A stretch of 64,000 nt of DNA from Ahaetulla prasina (GCF_028640845.1 NC_080548.1:15408814-15472813), one strand, 5' to 3'. Shown: positions 1-11,130, counted from the first letter of the stretch. The notes: generated by a model not told the origin, from the sequence alone. A program made the numbers and translations.

Positions 1-210
1 TTCCCACTGATTTCAAAATAATTATTGTGCCCACTTCTGATATCAAACCCTCAATAGATGGTCTCCTACAGCTCTCCAGGTGGCTGGGAGGCTGAGTTGT
101 GGACTCCCAACCTCACAGATATGGCTATCTCTAGATTAGTGCATTGTGCAAATATTTTTAAAAAGTGTGAACAAACTGGCACATATCTAGTAGTAGATTT
201 GTTGTGAACA

Positions 211-474
211 GAATAGAATATAATATTCTATTATATAATATTCTATTATATATTATATATAATATATTATATTATATATAATATAATATAATATAATATA
301 ATATAATATAATATAATATAATATAATATAATATAATATTATATTATTTTATATTATATTATTTTAATATTATATTATTATTATTATATTATATTATATT
401 ATATTATATTATATTATATTATATTATATTATATTATATTATATTATATTATATAATAGAATAGTATAGAATAG
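211..474. repeat. Inverted AT-only pentanucleotide microsatellite
   Basis: About 260 bp almost purely A and T. The left part (about 281-339) is (ATATA)n and the right part (about 387-452) is (TATAT)n, its reverse complement, so the two arms can pair as one long hairpin. GAATAGAAT-like pentamers mark both outer edges. No gene is visible in the 210 bp before it. Confidence 0.92.
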
Positions 475-608
475 TTGTGTTTACTCTGTACACCCAAGGA
501 ATTCCTATCTATCCAAAGAAGACTCCAGCAATTTAAATAATCACAAGGATTGATATATAACCTCATTCATTACAGATGCTTTTTCATAACTTTTTGGTTT
601 CTCTAGAG

Positions 609-638
609 CAGGGGTCGCCAACTTTGGCAACTTTAAGG
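609..638. mobile_element. Family B MITE, 5' end only
   Basis: The terminal sequence CAGGGGTCGCCAACTTTGG is followed by GCAACTTTAAGGC, then breaks off where the 3' end of an antisense L1 begins. The second palindrome arm is absent from the right side of that L1, so this is a remnant and not a clean insertion target. Confidence 0.6.
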
Positions 639-639
639 C

Positions 640-2041
640 TTTTATCTTATTTATTTTTTTATTAAAAAGTTTTACAGAGAATTTCTACAAATGCCTCCCT
701 TCCCCCTCCCTCCTCCCACCCCACCTCCACCCAATCCCCCCACCACCACCCCCGGACTTCCCAGAGCAAAATACAGGGCATAACATCTAACAATCATAAG
801 CTAGAATATGCTAACTATCCATAAACTCCCATCCCTCCCCAAGAGCCTTAACTCCCCTTTTACATAAAGAAAAATATACAAATACAATTTTTATTTTCTA
901 TTCATTCATAAGCTATTTATTTGGTACTTCTTAGTCTGATATTTGTTTTGAATATAATCAATCCATCTTCTCCATTCCAGTATATATCTTTTTTATGAAT
1001 AGTCTTTCAGATACGCTGAGATTTTTGCCATCTCCGCTAAATTTGCTACTTTTAATATCCACTCTTCAATGGTAGGCAGATATTCCTTCTTCCAATATTG
1101 CGCTACCAATAGTCTAGATGCTGATATTAAATTTAAGATCAATTTAGTCTCTATTGCCGTACAGTCTGTAATTATACCCAGTAAAAACAACTGCGGAGTA
1201 AACTTTATCTTCTTTTTCAAAATATTTTGCATAACCTACCAAATTTTTATCCAAAATGCTTTGATTTTTTTACAAGTCCACCATATATGATAATAAGTAG
1301 CATCATCACAATCACATCTCCAACATTTAGCTTGCAAATTCAGATACATACAGGCCAGTTTTTTAGGATCTAGATGCCATCTATAAAACATTTTGTAAAA
1401 ATTTTCTCTTAAATTTTGTGCTTGTGTAAATTTAACATTCCTAACCCAATTTTTTTCCCACGTTTCCATCATTATAGGTTGCTGAATATTTTGTGCCCAT
1501 TTTACCATACAATCCTTAACTAATTCCATTTCTGAGTCTATTTCTATCAATGCATTATATAACCTTTTAATATGCGATTGACTTTGATTTCTAATTTGTT
1601 TTACCAAGTTTTCCTCATTTAGCATGATACCAATTTTCTGGTCTTCTCTCCATCTAGCTTGCAGCTGTCCATACTGAAACCAAGTATGAATTATCCTTTC
1701 TTCTTTCATTATATTTAAAGGTTTCAATTGTAATTTACCCTTTTCCATAAAAAGAAGCTCTTTGTAGGTAACCATCTCTTGTTTTTGTTCTATATTTATG
1801 TTCTCTATCGCATGTCTGGGGATTGCCCATATAGGTATTTTCTAATTTAACTTATATTGATACTTTTTCCAAACCCACAACAAAGCACTTCTAAGTATAT
1901 GGCTTTTAAAAACCTTATCCACTTTCTTATCATATAATAAATAAGCATGCCATCCATATAACAAATCATAATCTTCTATATTTAGTGTTCTTTCTTCTGT
2001 CAGGTTAAACCAATCACTGATTAGTGATAGAGCAGCTGCTT
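640..2041 (-). pseudogene. L1 LINE, 5'-truncated, ORF2 C-terminal part
   Basis: Reading frames on the minus strand at 1236-1775 and 993-1232 match the ORF2 C-terminus of the L1 at 5048-8922 almost residue for residue. They include the Cys/His motif CWRCDCDD...H.WWTC and the IPTIEEW-like tail region. A stop or frameshift near 1234 separates the two frames, and the last part ends early, so the copy is dead. The 3' UTR contains a G-rich tract on the sense strand (694-755 read in reverse), and the A-rich tail lies near 640. In an intact element ORF2 supplies endonuclease and reverse transcriptase for target-primed insertion; only the region downstream of the RT remains here. Confidence 0.9.
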
Positions 2042-2290
2042 GTTACTTGTTCCATCTTTTGCCAACCTAGCAATTCAAAAGCACGTAAAAAATGCAAATA
2101 GAAAAATAAGGACCACCTTTGGTGGGAAGGTAACAGCATTCGTGCACCTTTGTGTTGAGTCATGCCGGCCACATGACCACAGAGACGTCTTTGGACAGCG
2201 CTGGCTCTTCGGCTTTGAAACGGAGATGAGCATTGCCCCCTAGAGTTGGGAACGACTAGCACATATGTGCAAGGGGAACCTTTACCTTAT
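2039..2290 (+). mobile_element. Sauria-type SINE, 5'-truncated
   Basis: It matches, in the opposite orientation, the body and 3' tail of the full SINE at 4506-4862, including the segments CACCTTTGGTGGGAAGGTAA and CTAGCACATATGTGC. The tRNA-derived head is missing. The 5' break abuts the truncated end of the antisense L1 directly, so the two may have been joined by one rearrangement or a secondary deletion. Confidence 0.85.
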
Positions 2291-2910
2291 CTAAGACTTC
2301 ATTCACATAACCCACTTAAGATGCTTGTTATCAAACTACGGGCTGTCTTTGCATCACAAGCTGATGTTAGTTACTTTTAACAGGTTTTCTTCATGCCTTA
2401 TAATGTGATCTGTGATTCCCATTCTGGTTATGTCGGGTCCTATCTTATTTTGATCGTATCATTGATCCAATTCCTTCAAAACATCTATTCTGCTAGGAAT
2501 GGCTGGGGGTGCTAGAAAATGAAGCTGGCAAAGGGTACACTGGACTGATGCCATCAAGCAAGAGAAGCGTTTTAAATCCGGAAATATTCAGTATACGGTG
2601 AAACCTTGGAAAGAACGAAGAGAGCTAATCTACGAAGGGGCTGAAAGCCAGTTGTGACTAGACAGACTAAAGACACCCAAGAGCAAGGACAGTAAATGGA
2701 GTGGAGAAATAAGGTGTACAACAAATTCCTTGAGGAGTGTTTGGGTCTTGCATAAGATATAGATTGTTACCAGCTTCAGGATGAAAGCCTGTTCTGTAGA
2801 AACCAAGCCAGTGATTAATATTTATTGAAGGTCATTATTTAAATGTATCAATGATAGCTGCAGCATCAGGACACACCAACATCGATTCATCACAATTTCT
2901 AATTGGAAGG
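2291..2910. other. No recognisable element
   Basis: About 620 bp of mixed-composition sequence. I see no long frame, no terminal repeats and no match to the repeat families elsewhere in the window. Confidence 0.5.
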
Positions 2911-3000
2911 GAGCCAGTTTGGTGCAATGGTTAAGGGACTAGCCTAGAAACCAGGAGACTGTGAGTTCTAGTCCTGCCTTAGGTATGGAAAGTGGCTGGG

Positions 3001-3175
3001 CAGGGGCGGCTTCTACTTACCTTTACTACCGGTTACCAATGGGATCATGCATGCGCCAAGCTTCTGCGCATGTGCAGACCATCTATGGCGACATCCAAGT
3101 GAGTGGGCAGAGCCTCCCCTCGGTTTTACTATCTGTTCTCAAGAACCGGACTGAACCAGGGGCAACCCACCACTG
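3001..3175. mobile_element. hAT-type MITE (ends related to family A)
   Basis: It starts CAGGGGCGGCTTCTAC and ends CAACCCACCACTG. The flanking 8-mers are TGGCTGGG (2993-3000) and CGGCTGGG (3176-3183), a 7/8 TSD. It has no coding capacity and would depend on a hAT transposase in trans. Confidence 0.75.
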
Positions 3176-3194
3176 CGGCTGGGTGACTTTGAGC

Positions 3195-3433
3195 CGGGGT
3201 GAAATCCAGCAGGTTCTGGAGAACCGGTAGCAGAAATTTTGAGTAGTTCAGAGAACCAGCAAACACCACTTCTGGCTGGCCCCAGGAGTGGGGTGGGAAT
3301 AGAGATTTTAAAGTATCCTTACCCTGCCACACCCACCAAGCCACACCTACCAAGCCACACCCACCAAGCCATATCACACCCACCAAGCCATGTCCACAGA
3401 ACTGGTAGTAAAAAATATTGAATTTCACCACTG
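3195..3433. mobile_element. Family A hAT-type MITE, exact TSD
   Basis: It starts CGGGGTGAAATCCAGC and ends TTGAATTTCACCACTG. An exact 8-bp duplication CTTTGAGC lies at 3187-3194 and 3434-3441. The core has the CCACACCCACCAAGCC repeats typical of this family. It is inserted 11 bp of SINE sequence beyond the neighbouring MITE TSD. Confidence 0.9.
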
Positions 3434-3470
3434 CTTTGAGCCCATCATATTCTCAACCGGGGCTGTTTTA

Positions 3471-4119
3471 TGCCATATGGACTTTAATTCCCAGATTTCC
3501 CCAGCCAGCATGTTAAAAATGTAAAATGGCCAAAGATGAGAAACATTGCTACAGTTGATATGCTTCCAGCCAATTGACCCCAATTGATTGCTTGATTTTG
3601 ATTTAAGCAGAATGGGTGAACATTATTCAGTAACCTCCCATTGTGACAAACGGTCTAATAAAATATGTAAATCTACCCATTCTGTGCATGTTTATACAAA
3701 AGCAACTAAAGCTGAATACAGTGGGACATTTCTGGATAACCATATGTAGTGCTCAGCTTTATAGTTTGTTGGTTTTTTTAGCACAAGGCTAAAGTCAAAA
3801 AAACTATATTATCACAATTTTGGGACCTGACACGATGGTGTTGAACTGGGAGAAATGGAGTTTAGGCTTTCAGCAAAGTGACTTTTCATTAGGTCTAGAT
3901 TATATATTCAGAATTAATATATTTAATTCATTCAAATATTGACAGTGTTTAAAGAATGACATAGAAATTTAATTTAATTGCATCTGCCTGGAATTCAGAA
4001 GACACTCACTATTTATACATTGTCAAGAATTCAGATTGTTGCAATGAAGTTTAGGATCACAATCATGTAACACTTTAGGATGGTGTCCAGAAGATATTTC
4101 TGAGAGTAAAGCTAGTACG
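3471..4119. other. No recognisable element
   Basis: About 650 bp of AT-rich, apparently unique sequence. No frame, terminal repeat or family match was seen. Confidence 0.45.
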
Positions 4120-4121
4120 TA

Positions 4122-4502
4122 CAGGTAGACCTCAACTTACAACCATTCATTTAGTGACCAAAGCTACAACAGCATTGAAAAAATAATAATTGATGACCAT
4201 TTTTCACTCCTACAACCATTGCAACATGCCCATGATCATGTGATTGAAATATGGACGCATGTATTTATGATGGTTGCCGTGTCCCCAGGTCATGTAATTG
4301 ATCACCTTTTGCAACCTTCTGAAAAGCAAAGCCAATGGGGTAGCCAGATTCACTCTTACAACCATGTTGCTAACTTAACAACTGCAGTGATTCATTTAAC
4401 AACACTGGCCAGAAAGGCCATAAAATAGAAGTCACTTAACAATTGTCTTGCTTAGTAACAGAAATTTGGGGATCAATTGCAGTTGTAAGTCAAGGAGTAC
4501 AT
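4122..4502. mobile_element. TA-flanked MITE, CAGGTAGTCCTC family
   Basis: The left end CAGGTAGACCTCAACTTAC follows TA. The right end is an inverted match, TTGTAAGTCAAGGAGTAC. Internal landmarks shared with other copies include GATCATGTGATTGAA and the segment around GGGGTAGCCAGATTCACTC. It is non-coding. The SINE at 4506 used the extreme right end of this copy as its target. Confidence 0.8.
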
Positions 4503-4505
4503 TTA

Positions 4506-4862
4506 AGATAAAGGTAAAGGTTCCTTTTGCACATATGTGCTAATCGTTCCCGACTCTAGGGGGCAGTGCTCATCTCTGTTTCTAAGCCAAAGAGATAGCA
4601 CTGTCCGAAGTGTCTCCATGGTCATGTGGCTGGCATGACTGAATGCCAAAGGCACACAGAATGCTGTTAACTTCCCACCAAAGGTGGTTCCTATTTTTCT
4701 ACTTGCATTTTTTTTACGTGCTTTTGAACCGCTAGGTTGGCAGAAGCTGGGACAAGTAACCAGAGCTCACCCCATTATGCGGCACTAGGGATTTAAACTG
4801 CTGAACTGCCAACCTTTCGATCGACAAACTCAGCGTCTTAGCCACTGAACTACCACATCCCT
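4506..4862 (-). mobile_element. Full-length Sauria-type SINE with 15-bp TSD
   Basis: On the minus strand the element opens with a tRNA-like head (A-box region about 4837-4853, B-box region about 4788-4803), followed by the body and an AAGGTAAAGG-type 3' end shared with Bov-B LINEs. An exact 15-bp duplication, CAAGGAGTACATTTA, flanks it (4491-4505 and 4863-4877), which is the mark of target-primed reverse transcription. Sauria SINEs are known from squamates and are thought to use Bov-B machinery. The element postdates the MITE it sits in. Confidence 0.93.
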
Positions 4863-5047
4863 CAAGGAGTACATTTACTTGTTTATAACTCCTTAATGCT
4901 TGTTGCCTTTTCCAGAGATTGTGTCCTTTGGATCTACTTTAAAGAGTGGCAGACCACTGCTTTAGTCAAGCGTCCATGGTCTCTGAAGTACTTTGAGACT
5001 GAATCTAAAGTGATGCAGCTCCTAAAGTATTTAAGAAATCTAATCCC

Positions 5048-8000
5048 TATCAAATTATCAGACCAAAAATACTTAATAAACTCAAAATTATATAAACATT
5101 TTGTTGCATCAGCTTTGGATAAGAAGCAAAATGGAATCGTTGTATATATCAGGAAGGATATACCAGCTAAGTTAATTGAGGCAGATATTCAAGGAAGATT
5201 TATTGCTATTGAACTGGTGATAGATGCAAAAAAGACTTTGCTGATAGGTATTTATGCACCTAATCAGCAACAAGAAAAGTTTTATAAAATGTTACATGAG
5301 AGGTTGATCCTCTGGGATTACAGTTCGTTTATTTTATTAGGAGACTGGAATGGAGTAATTGATACAAGAAGTGATAAGAGAACCTCTTCCAAGAAGATAC
5401 CTATACATGCAAAACTACCAAAATCCTTCTTTGAAATGATGGAAGACTTTGAGTTTAGAGATATATGGAGGTTACGGAATCCAGATGAGAGAGATTTTAC
5501 TTTTTTTCCCGATAGGCATCAATCTTTCTCACGTATTGATTTTATTTTAATTTCTAATGACTTGCTTTCTAGGGTGAAGAAAATGAAGATATTTCTGAGG
5601 TGTTTAACTGACCATAGCCCAGTATGGATGGAATTATTACAAGGGAAAAAAGGTGGTAGAACATGGAGGCTGAATGAAAATCTGTTTAGATATGAGGATA
5701 ATGTAAATCATTGTAAGAAACAGATGAAGGAATTTTTTGATTTTAATATGCACAAGGGGACACCTATAGGAACTGTGTGGGAGGCGAGTAAAGCTTTTAT
5801 TAGAGGTATATTGATATATTTGGACAATAGGCAGAGGAATAATAAACAAAGGCAGCGTAGGTACTTGGAAGAAGAAATTCAAAAGAAACAACAGTTATTA
5901 ATTCAAAACCCACAAGATCACAAACTTAAAGAGGCTATAAGAATATTACAGAGTCAATTTAATATGTTAATGGCAGACCAGGTGGCAACGAATATACAAT
6001 ATGCTAAACATAATACCTTCTGTAATGCAAATAAACCTGGGAGATGGCTGGCATATAACTTAAGGAAAAAACAGAAAGCACGTGTCATACAAAAAATAGA
6101 ATATAAAGGTAAAGAGATATATCAACAGGATAAAATTAAAAAGGCCTTCTCAGAATTTTATACTACTCTATATGCAAAAGATAAAATATCGAATAGGGAC
6201 ATTTATGATTATTTGAAAGATTATAAGGTTAATACTCTAACATTAGAACAAAGGGAGGAGCTGAATCGGCCGATAGCTACTGGAGAAATAGTGGAGGCAA
6301 TTAAACAATTAAAAATGGGGAAAAACCCCGGTACAGATGGTCTTACAGCAAGTTATTATAAAAAACTACAGGATGAAATACTAGGCCCACTTAAAGAATT
6401 ATTTAATCAGATACAACTAGGAGGGGGAATACCCCCGTCATGGAAAACATCTTTTATTTCACTGATACCAAAAGAGGAGCAAGATTGCTCTAAACCCGGT
6501 AATTACAGGCCGATCTCACTTTTAAATAATGATTATAAGATTTTTGTTAAAATAATAGCAAATAGATTAATGTTAGTTTTACAACAAAGAATTCATACTG
6601 ATCAATCTGGTTTTATAAAAGGGAGGCAGATGAGGAATAATGTTAGACAGATTATTAATATATTGGAATATTTGGAAAAGAAGAATACTTCAGCAGCACT
6701 TATTTTTTTGGATGTGGAGAAGGCCTTTGATCGATTGCATTGGTATTTTTTATTTAAATTAATAGAGAAAATGCAATTTGGAGATTGTTTTGTTAGAATA
6801 ATTAAAGCGATTTATGGAGAGCAAACAGCTCAGATTATAATTAATGGTAGTTTGACAGAAGTTATTAAGATTGCGAAAGGAACGAGACAGGGATGTCCTT
6901 TATCACCACTATTGTTGTTTTGACTCTGGAACCATTATTGGATAAAATACGAGAGTTAACGAAAATAGAGGGAATTAAAATTAGACAATATGAGTACAAA
7001 GTTAGAGCTTTTGCAAACGATGTAGTGGTTACTTTAACAAATCCTATAAATTCAAGTAGATCTTTGTTGGAAACAATTGATAAATATGGAAAGGTATCAG
7101 GATTTAAAATAAATCAGAATAAAACAAAAGTGATAATCAAAAATATGTCTATACAACAGAAACAAAAACTAGAGGAAATAACAGGATTTGAGGTGGTAAA
7201 AAAGATTAAATACTTAGGAGTTTATATTAGTTTATCGAACAATAAACTTTATAAGAATAATTATGACTTGCTATGGCAAAAAGTTCAGAATGATGAGTGT
7301 CTGGAAAAAATTGCAGTTGTCGCTATTGGGGAGGATTGCGGCTATCAAAATGAATGTGTTACCTAGATTTTTATTTCAAATGATACCAATAATTAAGAAA
7401 GATAAAAATTTGGAGGATTGGCAGATTGGGATTAATAAATTTATATGGCAAGGTAAAAAGGCGAGGGTTAAAATGAAAATAATTCAGGACTCACGGGAAA
7501 GAGGTGGCTTAAAAATGCCTAATTTTAAACTATATTATGAAGCAGTAGCCCTTTCAGTAATAAGTGACTGGTTTAATTTAACGGAGGAAAGAATTTTGAA
7601 TATAGAAGGTTATGACTTGTTATATGGATGGCATGCGTATTTATTTTATGAAAAAAAAGTGGATAGGGCTTTTAAGAATCATGTGTTGAGAAGTGCTCTT
7701 TTGGTCTGGAAAAATATTCTTATAAACTAGACTATAAGATTCCTATATGGGTGAGCCCCAGACATGCAATAGAGAATATAAATATAGAACAGAAACAGGA
7801 AATGATTACTTATAAAGAACTTTTGTATGCTGAAGGAGGTAGATTGCAATTAAAATCATTACAGGTATTAAATGAAGAAGGGAGGAATTATACTTGGTTT
7901 CAATATGGGCAAATAAGTGCTAGATGGAAAGAAGATCAAAAAATTGGTATAATGCAAAGGGAGGAAAATTTAATAACGCAAATTAGAAATCAGACCCAGG

Positions 8001-8671
8001 AGCATATAAAGAGATTGTATAATGTGTTGCTTGAAATAGATTCGGAAAAGGATTTGGTAAAGGACTGTATGATAAAATGGGCACAGAATATTCAGGAACC
8101 AATAATGTTGGAAACATGGGAGAAAATCTGGGTTAGAAATGTTAAGTTTACACAAGCACAGAATTTAAGGGAAATTTTTTATAAGATGTTTTATAGATGG
8201 CACTTAGATCCCAAAAAATTATCATGTATGTATCCTGATATCCAAGCGAAATGTTGGAGGTGTGACTGTGATGACGCTACATATTTTCATATTTGGTGGA
8301 CTTGCAAGAAAATTAAGGCCTTTTGGATAAGAATTTGGTGGATTATTCAAAATGTACTGAAGAAGAAGATAAAGTTCCTGCCACAATTTTTCCTTTTGGG
8401 AATTATAACGGATTGTACAGGGATTGAGACTAAATTGATTCTGAATTTAATAACAGCAGCAAGACTGTTGATTGGACAATACTGGAAGAAAGAAGAGATA
8501 CCTACAATAGAAGAATGGATATTGAAAGTCACTAATTTGGCTGAGATGGCTAAAATCTCAGCTTTTTTGAAAGACAATACGCAGGAAAGATATTTAATTG
8601 AATGGAAAAAATGGATTGATTATTTACAAAACAGATATCAGATTAAGAAATATCAGATTGCCTTTGAATAA
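5048..8671 (+). pseudogene. L1 ORF2 (endonuclease-reverse transcriptase), frameshifted
   Basis: About 1,200 codons remain. The open frame begins upstream at 4896, but L1 sequence starts only at the TSD edge, so that Met is accidental. Endonuclease: YAPN, LLGDWNGV (about 5340), SRIDF (about 5530) and TDHSP (about 5608) survive; the N-terminal catalytic Asn and Glu region is lost. Reverse transcriptase: KNPGTDGL (about 6325), LDVEKAFDRLHW (about 6709), GTRQGCPLSPLL (about 6880) and FANDVV (about 7011), which replaces the usual FADD with Asn at a catalytic Asp. The C-terminus has CWRCDCDD...WWTC (about 8250-8306). Frameshifts near 6915, 7295 and 7705 break it into four frames (to 6923; 6893-7366; 7263-7730; 7751-8671). 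It is inactive. Confidence 0.95.
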
Positions 8672-8806
8672 TTAGGAAGTATTATTTTATGTAATGGGGG
8701 GGTTGGGAGATGAAAAGATTTGGATGAGGTTAATTGGATTAGAAGGGAAAATTTTACTCTATGTTTGGTTTATGTATAACAATACCTTGTGATTGACCCG
8801 GGAAGC

Positions 8807-8860
8807 CGGGGGGGGGGGGGAGGAGTTTTTGTGGGGGGGAGATGGGGAAAAGGGGGAAAA
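8807..8860 (+). other. G-rich tract in the L1 3' UTR
   Basis: Runs of 12, 7, 4 and 5 G occur within about 55 bp, suitable for a G-quadruplex on the sense strand. The other two L1 copies with a visible 3' UTR (640-2041 and 43264-44111) also have G-rich tracts at this place, so the feature belongs to the family. Confidence 0.75.
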
Positions 8861-8937
8861 ATGTTTTTGTTTCTTAAAACTTTTTCAATAAAAAAAACAA
8901 CCCAAAAAAAAAGACAAGAAAAAAGAAATCTAATCCC

Positions 8938-9409
8938 AACAGTTTCCCTCCGGTTCCTCCCTTTTATTCTGCTTTTTCTGTCTTCCAGCCTCAGCTGGTC
9001 ACTTTGCCCTTCACGTGATGGATTGTGGCAGCCCATGTGATTTGGTTAATGGGCATCTGTCACCTCGCCATCAAAAATTGCATAAGTCACCACAGGTGAT
9101 TGGATTAAGTGGTAGTGAGAGCACAAAAAACAGCCAAGGGCAGTGAGGATGGAAAGAGAGAGAGAGAGAGAGAGAGAGCGGCAGAGAAAGAATCAGATCA
9201 GTGCAAATGTCTTCACGATGAAAGTTGAAAACTTAAAAAAAAAAGTTATTTGATATTCATAATGCAAAGAATGTGGTCCAGCCTCAACATCAATCATGCA
9301 TATAAAGAATGGCTATAACGTGCTGAAATGTTTACGGAATGAACTAAAATAAGTGATATCCATTCTTATATCCGTATATATATTATATGAATATTCTTGT
9401 ATTTGTATA
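8938..9409. other. No gene; short (AG)n at 9153-9178
   Basis: Apparently unique sequence after the L1 TSD, with one short AG dinucleotide run. No frame or repeat family was recognised. Confidence 0.5.
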
Positions 9410-9411
9410 TA

Positions 9412-9785
9412 CAGGTAGTCCTCAATTTATGATCCCAATTGGAACTGACAGTTCTGTCACAAAGCGAGGCGCTTGTCCAGTAATTCATGCCCAATTTTAT
9501 GACTTTTTTTTTTTTTGCTGTGGTTATTAACTGAATCACACAGTTGTTAAGCAAATCTGGCTTCTCCCATTGACTAGGAAAGTCCCAAATAGCCATCACG
9601 TGATCCTGAAACAGTCCAACCATCATAAATACATCCCAGTTGCCAAGTGCCTGAACTTTGATCATGTAGCCATGGAGACGCTTCGAGAATTTTAAGTGTG
9701 AGGACTGGTTGTAACTTACCTTTTTCAGCATCTTTGTAACTTCGAATGATCACTAAATAAACGAGTGTAAATCAAGGATTACCTG
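9412..9785. mobile_element. TA-flanked MITE, CAGGTAGTCCTC family, complete
   Basis: The left end CAGGTAGTCCTCAATTTATG follows TA (9410-9411). The right end GTAAATCAAGGATTACCTG precedes TA (9786-9787). The ends are inverted copies over at least 12 bp. Internal AAATACATCCCAGTTGCC and the run after GAGCGAGGC-like sequence are shared with the copies at 26914, 42684 and 52405. It is non-coding and consistent with a TA-targeting transposon such as the Tc1/mariner group. Confidence 0.85.
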
Positions 9786-9840
9786 TACAAATAGTTAATC
9801 ACCATGGTCCGTATGTATAGCTACCGGTACTAGACCTAAG

Positions 9841-10392
9841 GGATGGCTAGTTAGGGATGGCTAACCTTTTTGGCACCGAGTGCCGAAAAGGAAGCGTGCA
9901 TACGTCTGGGCCACAACCCGGAAGAGGAGCTACCCAGGGCGCATACATGTACCCGAAAATGAACTTCCAGTTTCAGCCACTAAACTTCTGGTTTCAGCCA
10001 GCTACTCTTCTGGGTTTCTGGTACGCATGCGCAGGTGACGATCAGCTGGTCGGCACGCATGCTCATGCAGGAAAACGGAAGACCAGCTAGAACAGGGGTC
10101 TCCAATCTTGGCAACTTTAAACCTGGCGGACTTCAACTCCCAGAATCTCCCAGCCAGCTTTGCTGGCTGGGGAATTCTGGGAGTTGAAGTCCGCCAGTCT
10201 TAAAGTTGCCAAGGTTGGAGACCCCTGAGCTAGAAAACCTTCTAGTTTCCAGCACTGCCGCATGCAAAAAAGCCAGCTGATCATCGCATGCGCATGCTCG
10301 CCAGAAACCTGGAAGAGGGTGACTCCGCGTGTGCTAGGCTCCATGCCTCCACATGCCACTTCAGGCAAGCGTGCCATAGGCTCGCCATCACA
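9841..10392. mobile_element. Family E hAT-type MITE carrying a family B MITE
   Basis: The end GGGATGGCTAACCTTTTTGG faces an inverted GGCTCGCCATCACA. The flanks GACCTAAG (9833-9840) and GACCTAGG (10393-10400) match 7/8. The left terminus is partly duplicated (GGATGGCTAGTTA, then GGGATGGCTAACC). The family B element at 10093 interrupts it. Confidence 0.65.
10093..10227. mobile_element. Family B palindromic hAT-type MITE, exact TSD
   Basis: A 135-bp near-perfect palindrome from CAGGGGTCTCCAATCTTGG to CCAAGGTTGGAGACCCCTG, with loop sequence CCAGCTTTGCTGGCTGG. An exact 8-bp duplication AGCTAGAA lies at 10085-10092 and 10228-10235. Confidence 0.93.
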
Positions 10393-10456
10393 GACCTAGG
10401 CTGTACATGTAGACGAAAGAGGTAGATTTTTCTTGGGTTTGAAAGTTACTCTAATC

Positions 10457-10591
10457 CAGGGATGTCAAACTCACGTCATCATGGCATTGTCACGTGATGT
10501 AGCGGGACTTTTTCCCCTTTCGCTAAACCGGGCATGGGCACGGCCAGCATGTGACGCATCCGGCCCGTGGGCCAGGAGTTTGACAGCCCTG
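10457..10591. mobile_element. Family D hAT-type MITE, exact TSD
   Basis: It starts CAGGGATGTCAAACTCAC and ends GGAGTTTGACAGCCCTG. An exact 8-bp duplication CTCTAATC lies at 10449-10456 and 10592-10599. The middle has CATCCGGCCCGTGGGCC. It is non-coding. Confidence 0.92.
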
Positions 10592-10833
10592 CTCTAATCT
10601 AATTGGAATTGTTTTCTGCAGATCCTTGATAACAGTCTGCTGTATTTCTACAGTAACCACTTTTTGCCAATCATGGGTTGTGCCTGTTTGAGAAACTCCC
10701 TAGAGCAGGGCTGTCAAACTCGCGGACCACGGGCCAGATGCGTCACACACTGGCCACACCCACGCCCGGTTTAGCAAAGGGGAAAAAAGTCATGATACGT
10801 CACATAACAACAACAACAACAACAATAATAATA

Positions 10834-11130
10834 GTTTTGTTTTTGTTTTGTTTTTTTGCAGAGATTCTGGCATAAACCAGTGCAGGTGGTTCCAGTGGTA
10901 CTCGGCACACTGGGAGCTGTGCCTAAAGACCTAAGCAAGCACTTAAAAGCAATTGGCGCTGACAAGGTCACCATTGGTCAGCTGCAGAAGGCCACCTTAC
11001 TGGGATCTGCTCGCATAATTCGCCAATACATCACGCAGTCCTAAATGCTTGGGAAGTGTTCAACTAGTGATCTGTGATAAGAAATCCAGCATAATTATCT
11101 CGTTTGCTGTGTATACTGTCATTTTGTGTA
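10834..11130 (+). pseudogene. R4/Dong-like LINE, ORF C-terminal end
   Basis: The frame 10856-11044 reads VVPVVLGTLGAVPKDL, then IGQLQKATLLGSARIIRQY before a stop. This LG(T/A)LG...LQK..LLG.ARI.R pattern is the C-terminal end I know from R4/Dong-type non-LTR elements. The piece lies between (CAA/TAA)n at 10808-10833 and (TAA)n from 11131, matching the TAA-repeat preference reported for Dong. RT and endonuclease are absent. The clade call is from memory of motifs and is moderate. Confidence 0.55.

Larger units (their letters stand above)
2911..3470 (+). mobile_element. tRNA-derived CORE-type SINE split by two MITEs
   Basis: The head GAGCCAGTTTGGTGCAATGG with TTAAG (A-box-like) and GTTCTAGTCC (B-box-like) is a tRNA-derived SINE promoter. 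A similar head occurs at 57222. The body GGTATGGAAAGTGGCTGGG is interrupted at 3001-3175 and again at 3195-3433. The intervening GTGACTTTGAGC continues the SINE body, and sequence after 3434 resumes it. Confidence 0.7.
5048..8922 (+). mobile_element. L1 LINE, 3.9 kb, 5'-truncated, TSD present
   Basis: An exact 15-bp duplication AAGAAATCTAATCCC occurs at 5033-5047 and 8923-8937. The left copy is preceded by TT, giving an L1-like TT/AAGA cleavage site. Inside are most of ORF2, a short 3' UTR with a long G-run region (about 8807-8860) and an A-rich tail (8890-8922). The 5' UTR, ORF1 and the first few dozen ORF2 codons are missing. The clear TSD implies one insertion, and the ORF2 frameshifts show that it has since decayed. 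Confidence 0.95.

Noticed and set aside
4896..5047. N-terminal 50 codons of the 675-codon frame as part of L1 ORF2
   Set aside because: The exact 15-bp TSD ends at 5047, so upstream codons are flanking DNA that happen to be open and in frame.
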